DNA from: Sphingomonas melonis
GTDB taxonomy: Bacteria; Pseudomonadota; Alphaproteobacteria; Sphingomonadales; Sphingomonadaceae
Direction of reading: 5' to 3'
Assembly (NCBI RefSeq): GCF_013409985.1
Contig: NZ_JACCBY010000007.1
Coordinates: 1 to 64,000, forward strand
DNA: 64,000 nt
The translations under genes were made by a program, and so were the position numbers. Below the pieces are notes generated by a model. That model did not search any database. It worked only from the letters and a program-made list of their open reading frames with translations, and was not told the DNA's origin. Position 1 is the first letter of the stretch. Every line of letters begins with the position of its first letter. Of the stretch, positions 33,883 through 41,813 are shown one piece after another.

Positions 33883-35169
33883 TCAACGGCCTGCGGCGGG
33901 CGGCGCGATCCGTGGCGTGGCGCGCAACAGGCTCCACAACACCGCGGCGGCGAGGAGGTCGAGCGCCGCCAGCGCCGCGAACAGCGGATCATAGCCCCAG
34001 GCATCGGCGCTCTGGCCGATCAGCAGCGTGAACAGCATGCCGCCGACCCACGCCGAGGTCCCGGCCATGCCGCTGGCGGTGCCAACAGTGCGGCTGTCGA
34101 ACATGTCGGCGCAGAGGGTGATTAGGGCGCCGCTGAGCATCTGGTGCGCAAAGCCGCCGACGCAGAACAGCAGAATCGCCATTCCGGGCGACGCGGCAAG
34201 GCCGATGCACGCCGGACCGATCATGCACAGCGCGCCGATCGTCATCGTGATCTTGCGCGAGGCGACGAGCGATACGCCCCGGCGCATCAGCCAGCTCGGC
34301 AGCACGCCCGCGGCGAGGCTGCCGACATCGGCGGCGAGGAACGGCATCCACGCCCACAGAGCGATGCTCTTGAGGTCAAGCTGCCAGACCGAGACGAGAT
34401 AGAGCGGGATGAAGAAGTTGAAGGTCTGCCACGCCGGTTCGGCGAGGAAACGCGGCACCGCAATGCCCCAGAAGGCGCGGCTCCTGAGCAGATCCTTGCG
34501 CGTCGCCGGCTTGGCGTCGACGTCTTCGCCGCGCGCCAGCGTCATCGCGGCGCGGTCCGCCTCGCTCAGCGCGGGATGATCGGCGGGGCTGCGATACGCC
34601 CAATACCACAGGAACGCCCAGACGAGGCTGAGGCCGCCGGTGACGACGAAGGCGGCCTGCCAGTTCCAGGCGAGGATGCAGAAGGCGACGAGCGGCGGGG
34701 CGATCATGTTGCCGACGCTGGTGCCCATCTGGAAGACGCTGGTCGCGAGCGAGCGTTCGCGCGGCGGAAACCATTCCGACACCGTCTTGGCGCCGGCGGG
34801 GATCGCCGCCGCCTCGCTGGCGCCGAGCAGCGCGCGAAACGCCGCGAGGCTCGGCCAGCCGGTCGCCAGCGCATGCGCCATGTTGGCGAGCGCCCAGCCG
34901 ACCGCGAACAGGAAGAAGCCGAGCCGCGTGCCGAGCAGGTCGAGCATGCTGCCCGCGACGGTCTGCATCACGGTGTAGCTGGCCTGGAAGGCGAGCACGA
35001 CCCAGCTGTAATCCTCGGTCGTCATGCCGAATTCGCTCTTGAGCTGCGGCGCCGCCACCGACAGCGTCGACCGCGCGAGATAGTTGAGGATCGTGCCGAG
35101 CGTGACGAGGCCGATCAGCCGCCAGCGCAGCGGGATGCCGCGCCAGCCGCGACGATGGCCGACGCTCAT
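33883..35169 (-). CDS. MFS transporter, hexuronate (ExuT)-like
   Basis: This is a 428-residue major facilitator protein with 12 predicted helices, of the anion:cation symporter family (ExuT/GudP type). It has TILNYLARSTLSVAAPQL near helix 1, DLLGTRLGF as motif A, and RALLGASEAAAIPAGAKTVSEWFP, the typical ACS motif. It likely imports galacturonate, glucuronate or a similar sugar acid with protons (inference). Its ATG overlaps the stop of a 31-residue leader frame (ATGA), so translation is probably coupled. The GH5-like gene follows. Confidence 0.9.
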   Translation of the reverse strand: MSVGHRRGWRGIPLRWRLIGLVTLGTILNYLARSTLSVAAPQLKSEFGMTTEDYSWVVLAFQASYTVMQTVAGSMLDLLGTRLGFFLFAVGWALANMAHALATGWPSLAAFRALLGASEAAAIPAGAKTVSEWFPPRERSLATSVFQMGTSVGNMIAPPLVAFCILAWNWQAAFVVTGGLSLVWAFLWYWAYRSPADHPALSEADRAAMTLARGEDVDAKPATRKDLLRSRAFWGIAVPRFLAEPAWQTFNFFIPLYLVSVWQLDLKSIALWAWMPFLAADVGSLAAGVLPSWLMRRGVSLVASRKITMTIGALCMIGPACIGLAASPGMAILLFCVGGFAHQMLSGALITLCADMFDSRTVGTASGMAGTSAWVGGMLFTLLIGQSADAWGYDPLFAALAALDLLAAAVLWSLLRATPRIAPPAAGR

Positions 35170-35261
35170 CGGATGCGCTCGATGACGGGCGTGGCGGACC
35201 CGTTGGGGGTGCCTGTCCCACGAGCCGCGGCAACGATCAGCCGCGTGACACGGTCAGCCAT
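35166..35261 (-). CDS. 31-residue leader peptide coupled to the MFS gene
   Basis: This short frame is too small for routine calling. It starts at ATG 35261 with an excellent ribosome site (AGGAGAGG, 7 bases upstream) and ends in TGA at 35166-35168, overlapping the transporter ATG. The peptide begins MADRVTRLIVAAARG and ends PVIERIR. It has no attenuator-like run of one amino acid and only a weak hydrophobic stretch. The transporter has no strong ribosome site of its own, so the frame may serve to bring ribosomes to it. Confidence 0.6.
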   Translation of the reverse strand: MADRVTRLIVAAARGTGTPNGSATPVIERIR

Positions 35262-35406
35262 GGTTCTGCCTCTCCTATGCGACTGCGATAGCATCGGATT
35301 ATCGGCCTTACCAGTGGTGGGCGGCGGTGCGTTCGTGGTGTGAGGGATGCGGGGGATTGGTGTTGCTGTCTTTTGAGCAGATTATGAGGAGTTGCGTGGT
35401 GGCCGA

Positions 35407-35461
35407 AGCCGAATTCGGCTGATCTGGTCTGACCAGCGTCTGCACTCGCTATCGCTAGCGA
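35407..35461. promoter_or_regulatory. Cluster of three perfect palindromes upstream of the MFS operon
   Basis: AGCCGAATTCGGCT (35407-35420), CTGGTCTGACCAG (35424-35436) and TCGCTAGCGA (35452-35461) are perfect inverted repeats within 55 bases. The second has the TGGT-N3-ACCA form of FadR-type GntR operators, which often control hexuronate genes. Regulator unknown; no GntR gene is in the window. The remaining spacer 35262-35514 holds no gene. Confidence 0.45.
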
Positions 35462-35514
35462 CGCCGCTTGAGCGGTGGATCTGGGTAGCTGGATCGACAT
35501 TCAAGATTTGGAGG

Positions 35515-35699
35515 AATTGGACTGGATGTCGTCCGTCTAATCGCACCCGTCATCCCGGACTTTTCCGGGGTCCACCCTGCGGCGAGGGGAAAGGCTTGAG
35601 GGGGCACCGTTCTCTTGTGGCCCGGTGGACCCCGGAACGAGTCCGGGGTGACGGATAGGGGGAGGACGCCGATCGAACCTCATCATTGCAGCCATAGGC
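35515..35699. repeat. Direct repeat unit 1 with imperfect long hairpin
   Basis: This is the first of two ~190-base direct repeats (period 208-211). Its core (35546-35654) is an inverted repeat whose arms carry CCGGGGTCCACC and GGTGGACCCCGG; the outer arm has a small deletion (ttttcc versus ttgttcc in unit 2). Flanking shared blocks are aattgg, gtctaat and cctcatcat. Confidence 0.85.
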
Positions 35700-35722
35700 G
35701 GTAGTTCTGCTCTGGCCGGCAG

Positions 35723-35910
35723 AATTGGCGGAATGTCGATCCCGTCTAATCCCATCCCGTCACCCCGGACTTGTTCCGGGGTCCACCCTGCGGCGAGGGG
35801 AACGGCTTGAGGGGACACCGTGCTCTTGTCGCCCGGTGGACCCCGGAACAAGTCCGGGGTGACGGGTAGGAGCTGGATGCCGATCGAGCCTCATCATCGC
35901 GGGCATGGGC
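35723..35910. repeat. Direct repeat unit 2 with perfect 32-bp inverted arms
   Basis: This is the second unit. Arms 35756-35787 and 35835-35866 are perfectly complementary over 32 bases around a 47-base centre containing GGCGAGGGGAACGGCTTGAG. It resembles the dispersed palindromic intergenic elements common in alphaproteobacteria. There is no coding content, and it could act as a transcription barrier between the MFS and oxidase operons. Confidence 0.85.
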
Positions 35911-35954
35911 GATGGGCCTCCCTCTGGCGGGGAGGGATAGGGTATCGATGCGGC

Positions 35955-36095
35955 TCAGCGGTCGAGCAGGAAGCGGAACCAGCCTTCGTACATGCCGCCG
36001 AAGGCGATCAGACAGGCGATGACGAGCAGCGCGATCGCGCCATATGCGATCGGACCGGGCCGCACCTTTTCCGATGGCTTGGTTCTCTTGATCAT
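35955..36095 (-). CDS. 46-residue single-span membrane protein near the oxidase operon
   Basis: This small frame begins MIKRTKPSEKVRPGPIAYGA and has one hydrophobic helix (about 17-33) followed by GGMYEGWFRFLLDR. The charge pattern (basic N-terminus) predicts an inside-out helix. It follows the triheme cytochrome gene by 137 bases in the same direction, so it may be a small accessory subunit of the oxidase. The ribosome site is weak (GAGACGGA). I do not recognise the family. Confidence 0.55.
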   Translation of the reverse strand: MIKRTKPSEKVRPGPIAYGAIALLVIACLIAFGGMYEGWFRFLLDR

Positions 36096-36231
36096 GTCCG
36101 TCTCGCTTCGCCGTGATCGTCGATGGGGTCGCGGCCGATCCTGTCGACGTGACGTTCCGGAATGCTGACGACAGGCTCCGTCCGACCCAAGAACGGGCCG
36201 GTCCGGCCCGATCTTCGGCGAGGCGGCGGAA

Positions 36232-37260
36232 TTAGCGCGTCTGGCCAGCGAGATAACGGGCGAGCGGGTCGATCATCTCTTCGGGAATGCGGCGTGCGAT
36301 CACCGGCATCGTCGCCGGGCTCTTGCGCGCGTCGACCACCGCCTCGTCGCCGCGCCAATGGCGCAGCCGGGCGGCGATATAGGGGGCGCGCTGGCCGGCG
36401 AGGACGGGATAGGCCTTGCCCGGCGCGTGGCAGCTGGCGCAGGCGGGCAGTTGCAGCCGTGGCAGGCCGGCGGTGACGATCCGCGCCGCCGCTTCGCTGC
36501 CCGCGGGCGCGCCGCCGAGCCCCGGCATGGCGGCGAAGCGCCGCGCCGCGTCCGCCATCGCCGCCGGCTTCATGCGCATCGCGACCTGCTGCATCACCGC
36601 ACTGGACCGGCGGCCGTCGGCATAGCCTTGCAGCGCGGCGAGCAGATAGGCCGGGTCCTGCCCGCCGAGCACGGGGATGTCGGGTGCGCCGCGCCCCCGG
36701 CCGTCCGTGCCGTGGCAGCCAGTGCAGGTGGCGAGCTCGGCACCGGGGTTCGCCTCGGCGACCAGGGCGTCATACTCTGCCGCTGTCATGCCGGGCAGGC
36801 GGCGGACGAAGGCGACCATGCGCCGCACCTCGTCGGGGCGGTCCTGCACGGGCCAGGCCGGCATGCCGGTATATTTGACGCCGTGCTGGAGGATCCAGAA
36901 GAGCTGCTTGTCCGTCCATTGCTTCGCGTTGACGGCAAGGTCGGGCGCGGGCGGGGTCGCGCCCTGCATCACCGGCGCGGGCTTGAGGCCGGGGGCGCCG
37001 TGGCAGACCGCGCAGGCATTGGCGAAATGCCCCGCGGCGCTGACCAGGCCGGAGCGGTCGGCGGGATCGTCGGGGCTGCTGAAGGCCGCATGGGTGCGCA
37101 CCGAATTGCGCATCGTCCAATGCAGGAACCAGTCGGTGATCGGCCAGTGGCCGCTGGAGGCGGCGATGTTGAACACGCCCGACCAGGCGAACAGCAGCCC
37201 CGCCACGGCGAGGCCGACCAGCGTCGCGATCGCGCGCGCCCAGGTGATGCGGATCGTCAT
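36232..37260 (-). CDS. Membrane-anchored triheme cytochrome c
   Basis: This is a 342-residue protein with an N-terminal membrane helix (about 9-28) and three CxxCH haem c sites: CAVCH (83-87), CTGCH (179-183) and CASCH (274-278). Met-containing loops (YTGMPAW, SPATMPVI) can supply axial ligands. It is likely an electron donor to the adjacent caa3-type oxidase, with c4-like repeated domains. Its ATG overlaps the stop of the ctaG-like gene (ATGA), making it the fifth gene of a tightly packed operon. Confidence 0.88.
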   Translation of the reverse strand: MTIRITWARAIATLVGLAVAGLLFAWSGVFNIAASSGHWPITDWFLHWTMRNSVRTHAAFSSPDDPADRSGLVSAAGHFANACAVCHGAPGLKPAPVMQGATPPAPDLAVNAKQWTDKQLFWILQHGVKYTGMPAWPVQDRPDEVRRMVAFVRRLPGMTAAEYDALVAEANPGAELATCTGCHGTDGRGRGAPDIPVLGGQDPAYLLAALQGYADGRRSSAVMQQVAMRMKPAAMADAARRFAAMPGLGGAPAGSEAAARIVTAGLPRLQLPACASCHAPGKAYPVLAGQRAPYIAARLRHWRGDEAVVDARKSPATMPVIARRIPEEMIDPLARYLAGQTR

Positions 37261-37835
37261 GCCGGGGCCTCGCTTCGGGTCTGGAGGAGCCGGCCGAGCA
37301 TCGCCAGCCCGCCGAGCAGATAGGCGACGCCGCCGACCAGCAGCATGACGACGCCGGCGATCTGCTGGTCGATCAGCGCATCGGCGCCGTGGTGCGTGTA
37401 GAGCGGACGCGGCGCGAGGCCGATCAGCGCGCCGAGCAAGGTCATGTGCATCGACGTGACGAGCAAGGCGCCGACGCCCGCGGCGCGGTGGCGCGGGGCG
37501 AGCACCGCCGACCAGAGCAGCAGCCCGGCGGCGAGGAAGCTCGCCTGTTCGAGGATCAGCCACGCCGGCTGGTGATCGGCGAGGCGGCGCAGCGCGGGGA
37601 CGTGCCAGCCCCAGACGATCACCGCCTCGACCAGCGCGGCGGGCAGCGGCGCGGCAAGGCGCGGCCAGCGAGTGGCGGGATCCCAGCGACCGTGCTGCAC
37701 GCCGAACGCGACGAGCGGCGCGGCGATCGCCACCGCGATCATATGCGCCGCCATATGGCCGGTCATGCCCTGGCCGCTCAGCGCCCAGCCGACCGGCAGC
37801 AGTGCGAGTCCCGCGATGAGGCTGGCGCGCGTCAC
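37257..37835 (-). CDS. ctaG: CtaG-type cytochrome oxidase assembly membrane protein
   Basis: This is a ~192-residue multi-span protein of the caa3_CtaG type, associated with assembly of caa3 oxidases. Signatures are GMTGHMAAHM near residue 25, WGWHVPALRRLADHQPAWLILEQ, and SMHMTLLGALI with conserved His/Met. GTG 37835 overlaps the stop of the preceding gene (GTGA) and gives a short leader before the first helix; the longer open frame upstream only mirrors that gene. The gene overlaps the cytochrome gene downstream. Confidence 0.8.
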   Translation of the reverse strand: MTRASLIAGLALLPVGWALSGQGMTGHMAAHMIAVAIAAPLVAFGVQHGRWDPATRWPRLAAPLPAALVEAVIVWGWHVPALRRLADHQPAWLILEQASFLAAGLLLWSAVLAPRHRAAGVGALLVTSMHMTLLGALIGLAPRPLYTHHGADALIDQQIAGVVMLLVGGVAYLLGGLAMLGRLLQTRSEAPA

Positions 37836-38209
37836 CGGCAGTCGCTCAGCACGATCACCGGCATGGCGGTGAACACGACCGCGACGAAGCTGAGCGCGCA
37901 CAGCAGCAGCGTCGAATAAGCGAGGAAGCGGAGGCGGTCGATGTCGGTGCCGTCGTCGTGCGGCGCGGGCGCGCCGGGGGTGCGCGCCTGCTGCCAGGCG
38001 ATCACGCCCGCCGCGACGATCACCAGCAACGCGACCAGCGTGCCGATCGCAAAGGCGGTCGGAAACCGCGCCCAGACGCCGAGCTTGGCGCAGGACACCG
38101 CCGCCCAGAGGTAGGAGAAGAGGAAATGCACCGCCCAGGTCGTCGGCGGCACGATCAGCGTCCACAGCGTGACGCTGAGGCGGCGGGCGCGGTGCAGCCA
38201 GCGCCTCAC
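37832..38209 (-). CDS. Small membrane protein in the oxidase operon, unknown
   Basis: This is a 125-residue protein with three likely helices (about 14-36, 50-70, 96-118). It has no cysteine or histidine cluster that would bind copper or haem. It is embedded by 4-base overlaps between the fused oxidase subunit and ctaG, so it is co-translated with them. It could be a small oxidase subunit (IV-like) or an assembly helper; this is inferred from position only. Confidence 0.7.
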   Translation of the reverse strand: MRRWLHRARRLSVTLWTLIVPPTTWAVHFLFSYLWAAVSCAKLGVWARFPTAFAIGTLVALLVIVAAGVIAWQQARTPGAPAPHDDGTDIDRLRFLAYSTLLLCALSFVAVVFTAMPVIVLSDCR

Positions 38210-40716
38210 AGCCCCGCCTCCGGGAACAGGCCGATCGTCAGATAGGTGACGAGTGCGGTGAGCGCGAAGAAATGCTGGTAGACGGTGATGTTGCGCAGGT
38301 CGGCGTCATGCGTCGGCGTCATCCGCCCGGCGAGGCTGCGCGCCAGCGTATAGACCTGCATGATCGCGCCGATCGCGGCGTGGACGATCGTCCAGATCAC
38401 CAGCACCCAGACGATCGCCGGATAGACGTTCGCCTTGGGATCGAGCCCGTCGAGGCAGCGCAGGCCGGTGGCCAGGCTGGCGATCGCCGCCACCGCCCCG
38501 GCGACGAGCAGCGCCCGCGCCGGCAGCACCGCGGCGCGCGCATGCAGGCCGCGGGCGGCGACGGTCGCCGCCCAGCTCGCCAGCGACAGCAGCAAGGTGA
38601 CGATCGGCCAAGAGACTCCCGGTCCGTCGAACCCGGCGCCGAAATCGGGATGTATCGTCCAGTAGAAATAATAGCCGAACACCAATCCCGAAAAGGCGGT
38701 GGCATCCGCCATCATCGTGATGAACATCGCCCACCAGCCCGGCGCCGCCGGACCCGCGATGTACAGCGGCAGGGTGATGCCGTGGCCGATCGGCTTTTCG
38801 GGCTTTTCCGGGATCTCGGCGGTGTCCCACAGCCACCACAGGACGCAGCCGAGCGTCACCACGCCGCTCAGCGCCGAGAGCAGATAGAGGTGATAGGTGG
38901 TGAGGATGAACACCGCGCCGAGCGCGACCGCGGTCATCATCGGCTTGACGCTCGGCGTGCCGAGGCGGATCACCGACACCGGCTTCGCGTCGAGCACCGA
39001 GGTGATGATCGTCTCGCGCCGGCCCTCCTCGGCGTCGGGCAGGAAGAAGCGGCCCTCGTCGACCTTGGCGACGAAATCCGTCTGGTCCCAGATCGGATAG
39101 CGGCTCTCGATCAGCGGCACCGAGCGGATGCCCCAATCCTCGTCCTCCGGCAGCGCCAGCCATTCGAGCGTGCCCGCGTTCCACGGATTGCGCACCGCCT
39201 TCTGCCGCGTCGGCGACAGCGCGAGGTCGATCACCAGCACCAGCACGCCGGTGGCGAACAGATAGGCGCCCGCGGTCGAGGCGAGGTTGAGCCAGCCGAT
39301 GTTGAGATCGGCGGGATAGGTGAACACGCGCCGCGGCATCCCCTCCAGCCCCGACAGATGCATCGGGAAGAAGGTGAGATTGACGCCGACGAACATGATC
39401 CAGAAGGCGATGCGGCCGAGCCGGTCGGACAGTTTCTTGCCGGTGATCAGCGGCCAGTAATAATAGAGGCCGCCGAACAGCGGCAGCAAGGTGCCGCCGA
39501 TCAGCACGTAATGGAGGTGCGCGACGATGAAATAGGTGTCGTGCGCCTGCCAGTCGAACGGCGCGATCGCGACCATCACGCCGGTCAGCCCGCCGATCAC
39601 GAACACCGCGAGGCTGCCGCTGGCATAGAGCAAAGGCACCGACCATTTGACCTTGCCCGCCCAGAGCGTCGCGATGAAGGCGAAGATCTGCACGCCGGTC
39701 GGGATCGCGACGGCTTCGGAGGCGGCGGAGAAGAAGGCGAGGCTGATCTTGGGCAGGCCGGTCGCGAACATATGGTGGACCCACAGGCCGAACGACAGGA
39801 AGGCGGTGCCGACCGCCGCCAGCACGATCCACGGATAACCGAGCAGGTGGCGCTGCGCGAAGGTGGGGATCATCATCGCGAACAGCGCGATCGACGGCAG
39901 GAAGACGATATAGACTTCCGGATGGCCGAAGATCCAGAACAGATGCTGCCACAGCAGCGGATCGCCGCCCTTGGCCGCGTCGAAGAACGGCCATCCGAGC
40001 AGCCGCTCCATCTCGAACAGCAGGTCGCCCGCGATCAGCGGCGGGAAGGCGAACAGGATCATCACCGCGACGACGAGGATATACCAGGCGTAGAGCGGCA
40101 TCAGGTTGAGCCGCATGCCGGGCGGACGGCATTTGAGCACGCCGACGATCAGCTCGACCGCGGCGGCGACCGACGAGACCTCGATGAAGCTGAGGCCGAG
40201 CATCCAGATGTCGGCGCCGAGGCCGCTGAGGTCGGTGCGCGTGGTCAGCGGCGGATACATGAACCAGCCGCCATCGGGCGCGGCGTTGAAGAAGATCGAG
40301 CCGCCGACGAACACGCCGCCGAGCAGGAAGCTCCAGTATCCGAATGCCGACAGGCGCGGGAAGGGCAGGTCGCGCGCGCCGAGCAGCTGCGGCAGCAGGA
40401 TGATCGACACCGCCTCGAACATCGGCACCGCGAACAGGAACATCATCATCGAGCCGTGCAGCGTGAACAGCTGGTTGAACGTGTTCGCCGAGACGAGGTC
40501 GTTGTCGGGCACCGCGAGCTGCGTGCGCATCACCAGCGCGAGCACGCCGGCGAACAGCATGAAGCCGAACGCGGTCAGCGTGTACCACACGCCGATGCGG
40601 TTGTTGTTGACGTCGGTCCAGCGGAAGAACCAGCCCGACGGCGGCTTCCACACCGCGCGCAGCCGCGCCTCCTGCGCCGCGCGGAGCTGGGGATCGTCTT
40701 GCGCGTGGAGGCTCAT
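38206..40716 (-). CDS. ctaD: Cytochrome c oxidase subunit I-III fusion
   Basis: This is an 836-residue fusion. Residues 1 to ~560 are haem-copper oxidase subunit I: LFTLHGSMMMFLF (low-spin haem His), GHPEVYIVFLP (CuB His and His-Tyr pair), WVHHMFATG (CuB His-His) and VAHLHYVLIGG (haem a3 and low-spin haem ligands). After a ~70-residue hydrophilic linker, residues ~640-836 form a shortened subunit III-like part (PGWWAMFITMMADATAFSGL). It reduces O2 to water and pumps protons in the inner membrane. ATG 40716 overlaps the stop of subunit II. Such I-III fusions are known in caa3 oxidases of alphaproteobacteria. Confidence 0.93.
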   Translation of the reverse strand: MSLHAQDDPQLRAAQEARLRAVWKPPSGWFFRWTDVNNNRIGVWYTLTAFGFMLFAGVLALVMRTQLAVPDNDLVSANTFNQLFTLHGSMMMFLFAVPMFEAVSIILLPQLLGARDLPFPRLSAFGYWSFLLGGVFVGGSIFFNAAPDGGWFMYPPLTTRTDLSGLGADIWMLGLSFIEVSSVAAAVELIVGVLKCRPPGMRLNLMPLYAWYILVVAVMILFAFPPLIAGDLLFEMERLLGWPFFDAAKGGDPLLWQHLFWIFGHPEVYIVFLPSIALFAMMIPTFAQRHLLGYPWIVLAAVGTAFLSFGLWVHHMFATGLPKISLAFFSAASEAVAIPTGVQIFAFIATLWAGKVKWSVPLLYASGSLAVFVIGGLTGVMVAIAPFDWQAHDTYFIVAHLHYVLIGGTLLPLFGGLYYYWPLITGKKLSDRLGRIAFWIMFVGVNLTFFPMHLSGLEGMPRRVFTYPADLNIGWLNLASTAGAYLFATGVLVLVIDLALSPTRQKAVRNPWNAGTLEWLALPEDEDWGIRSVPLIESRYPIWDQTDFVAKVDEGRFFLPDAEEGRRETIITSVLDAKPVSVIRLGTPSVKPMMTAVALGAVFILTTYHLYLLSALSGVVTLGCVLWWLWDTAEIPEKPEKPIGHGITLPLYIAGPAAPGWWAMFITMMADATAFSGLVFGYYFYWTIHPDFGAGFDGPGVSWPIVTLLLSLASWAATVAARGLHARAAVLPARALLVAGAVAAIASLATGLRCLDGLDPKANVYPAIVWVLVIWTIVHAAIGAIMQVYTLARSLAGRMTPTHDADLRNITVYQHFFALTALVTYLTIGLFPEAGL

Positions 40717-41705
40717 TTGAGGCCCTGGAGATAGCGGGCGATGGCAATGGCCTCCGCTTGCGACAGCTGCGGGAAGGCGGGCATGCGCACGCCGGGCTTG
40801 GTGGCTTCGGGATGGCGGATGAAGCGCGCGACGTTCGTGGTCGTCATCGGCAGGATGCCCGCGGCGAGCGTCTGGCGCGCGCCGAAATGGCTGAGGTCGG
40901 GACCGATGCCGCGCGCGCTGCCGCTGCCGCTGCCGACGACATGGCAGGCGGCGCAGCCGTTCGCGGCGAACAGTCGCGCGCCGGGATCGGCGGCGGCCGG
41001 GGTTGCCGGGCGGCGCTGCGCGGCGAGCCAGGCGTCGAAGGCGGCAGGCTCCATCGCGACGACGTCGAGCGCCATCAGCGCGTGGCTGAGCCCGCAGAAT
41101 TCGGCGCATTGGCCGCGGTAGCGGCCGGCGGTGTCGGCGCGCACGACGAGCGTGTTGGTGCGACCGGGGATCATGTCCATCTTGCCGCCCAGCCCGGGGA
41201 TCCAGAAGCTGTGGACGACGTCGGCGGCGGTCAGGCGGAAGGCGACGGTGCGGCCGACGGGGATGCGCACCTCATTGGCGGTCTCCACCGCGCCGCCGCC
41301 GGGCGGGCGATAGGTGACGCGCCACCAGAATTGCTCGCCCTCGACGGCGATCCGCATGTCGACCGGGCGCACCTCGCGCGGCTTCATGAAGGGGAGGGAA
41401 TAGACGAGCAGCGTGAGCAGCACGATCGTCGGCACGATGCCGCCGAGCCACAGCACCAGCCGCATGCCGCCGGCATGGGTCAGCGCGCCCTCGCGCGCGC
41501 GCACCGCATGCCGCATCAGCAGCGCCACGGCGATCGCGATGACGACCGACCCGGCCAGCATGATCAGGAACAGGTGGCGGATGTCGAGCGCATCGGCGCC
41601 GAACGGGGCGAGCGCCGATTGATGCCGATTGCACGCGGTGAGCAGGCCGGCCGCGCCGACGCATGAAATAGATCTGAGCCCCCGCATGTGCTTCCATAAC
41701 GCCAC
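40713..41705 (-). CDS. ctaC: Cytochrome c oxidase subunit II with C-terminal haem c (caa3 type)
   Basis: This is a 330-residue lipoprotein (lipobox LLTAC, Cys25) with two membrane helices (about 44-64 and 83-103). The CuA site is complete: His165, Cys200, Glu202, Cys204, His208, Met211 (QCAEFCGLSHALM). A fused cytochrome c domain has CAACH (251-255) and the distal Met in GVRMPAF. It accepts electrons from cytochrome c and passes them to subunit I. It is the first gene of the overlapping oxidase operon. An alternative start is ATG 41687. Confidence 0.93.
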   Translation of the reverse strand: MALWKHMRGLRSISCVGAAGLLTACNRHQSALAPFGADALDIRHLFLIMLAGSVVIAIAVALLMRHAVRAREGALTHAGGMRLVLWLGGIVPTIVLLTLLVYSLPFMKPREVRPVDMRIAVEGEQFWWRVTYRPPGGGAVETANEVRIPVGRTVAFRLTAADVVHSFWIPGLGGKMDMIPGRTNTLVVRADTAGRYRGQCAEFCGLSHALMALDVVAMEPAAFDAWLAAQRRPATPAAADPGARLFAANGCAACHVVGSGSGSARGIGPDLSHFGARQTLAAGILPMTTTNVARFIRHPEATKPGVRMPAFPQLSQAEAIAIARYLQGLK

Positions 41706-41752
41706 CGGTCCGAAACGGTTCGGCCGCGCCGTGTAAGGAAGTGTTTCCCTTC

Positions 41753-41783
41753 GGCTCCCCTCCCGAAACGGGAGGGGAGGGAT
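41753..41783. repeat. Hairpin between the SDR gene and the oxidase operon
   Basis: CCCCTCCCG-AAA-CGGGAGGGG is a strong stem with no U-tract on either strand. It might stop or slow polymerase after the SDR gene, but it is not a standard terminator. Confidence 0.4.
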
Positions 41784-41813
41784 GCGGCCTGCCTTGCGGG
41801 AGGAGCGCCGGCG

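Noticed and set aside
38272..40734. 820-codon plus-strand frame opposite the oxidase subunit I-III
   Set aside because: Shadow frame rich in Gln/Arg/His with no motif; the minus strand carries all haem and copper ligands.
41753..41783. Rho-independent terminator after the SDR gene
   Set aside because: The stem is strong but neither strand has a U-run after it, so it is listed only as a hairpin.
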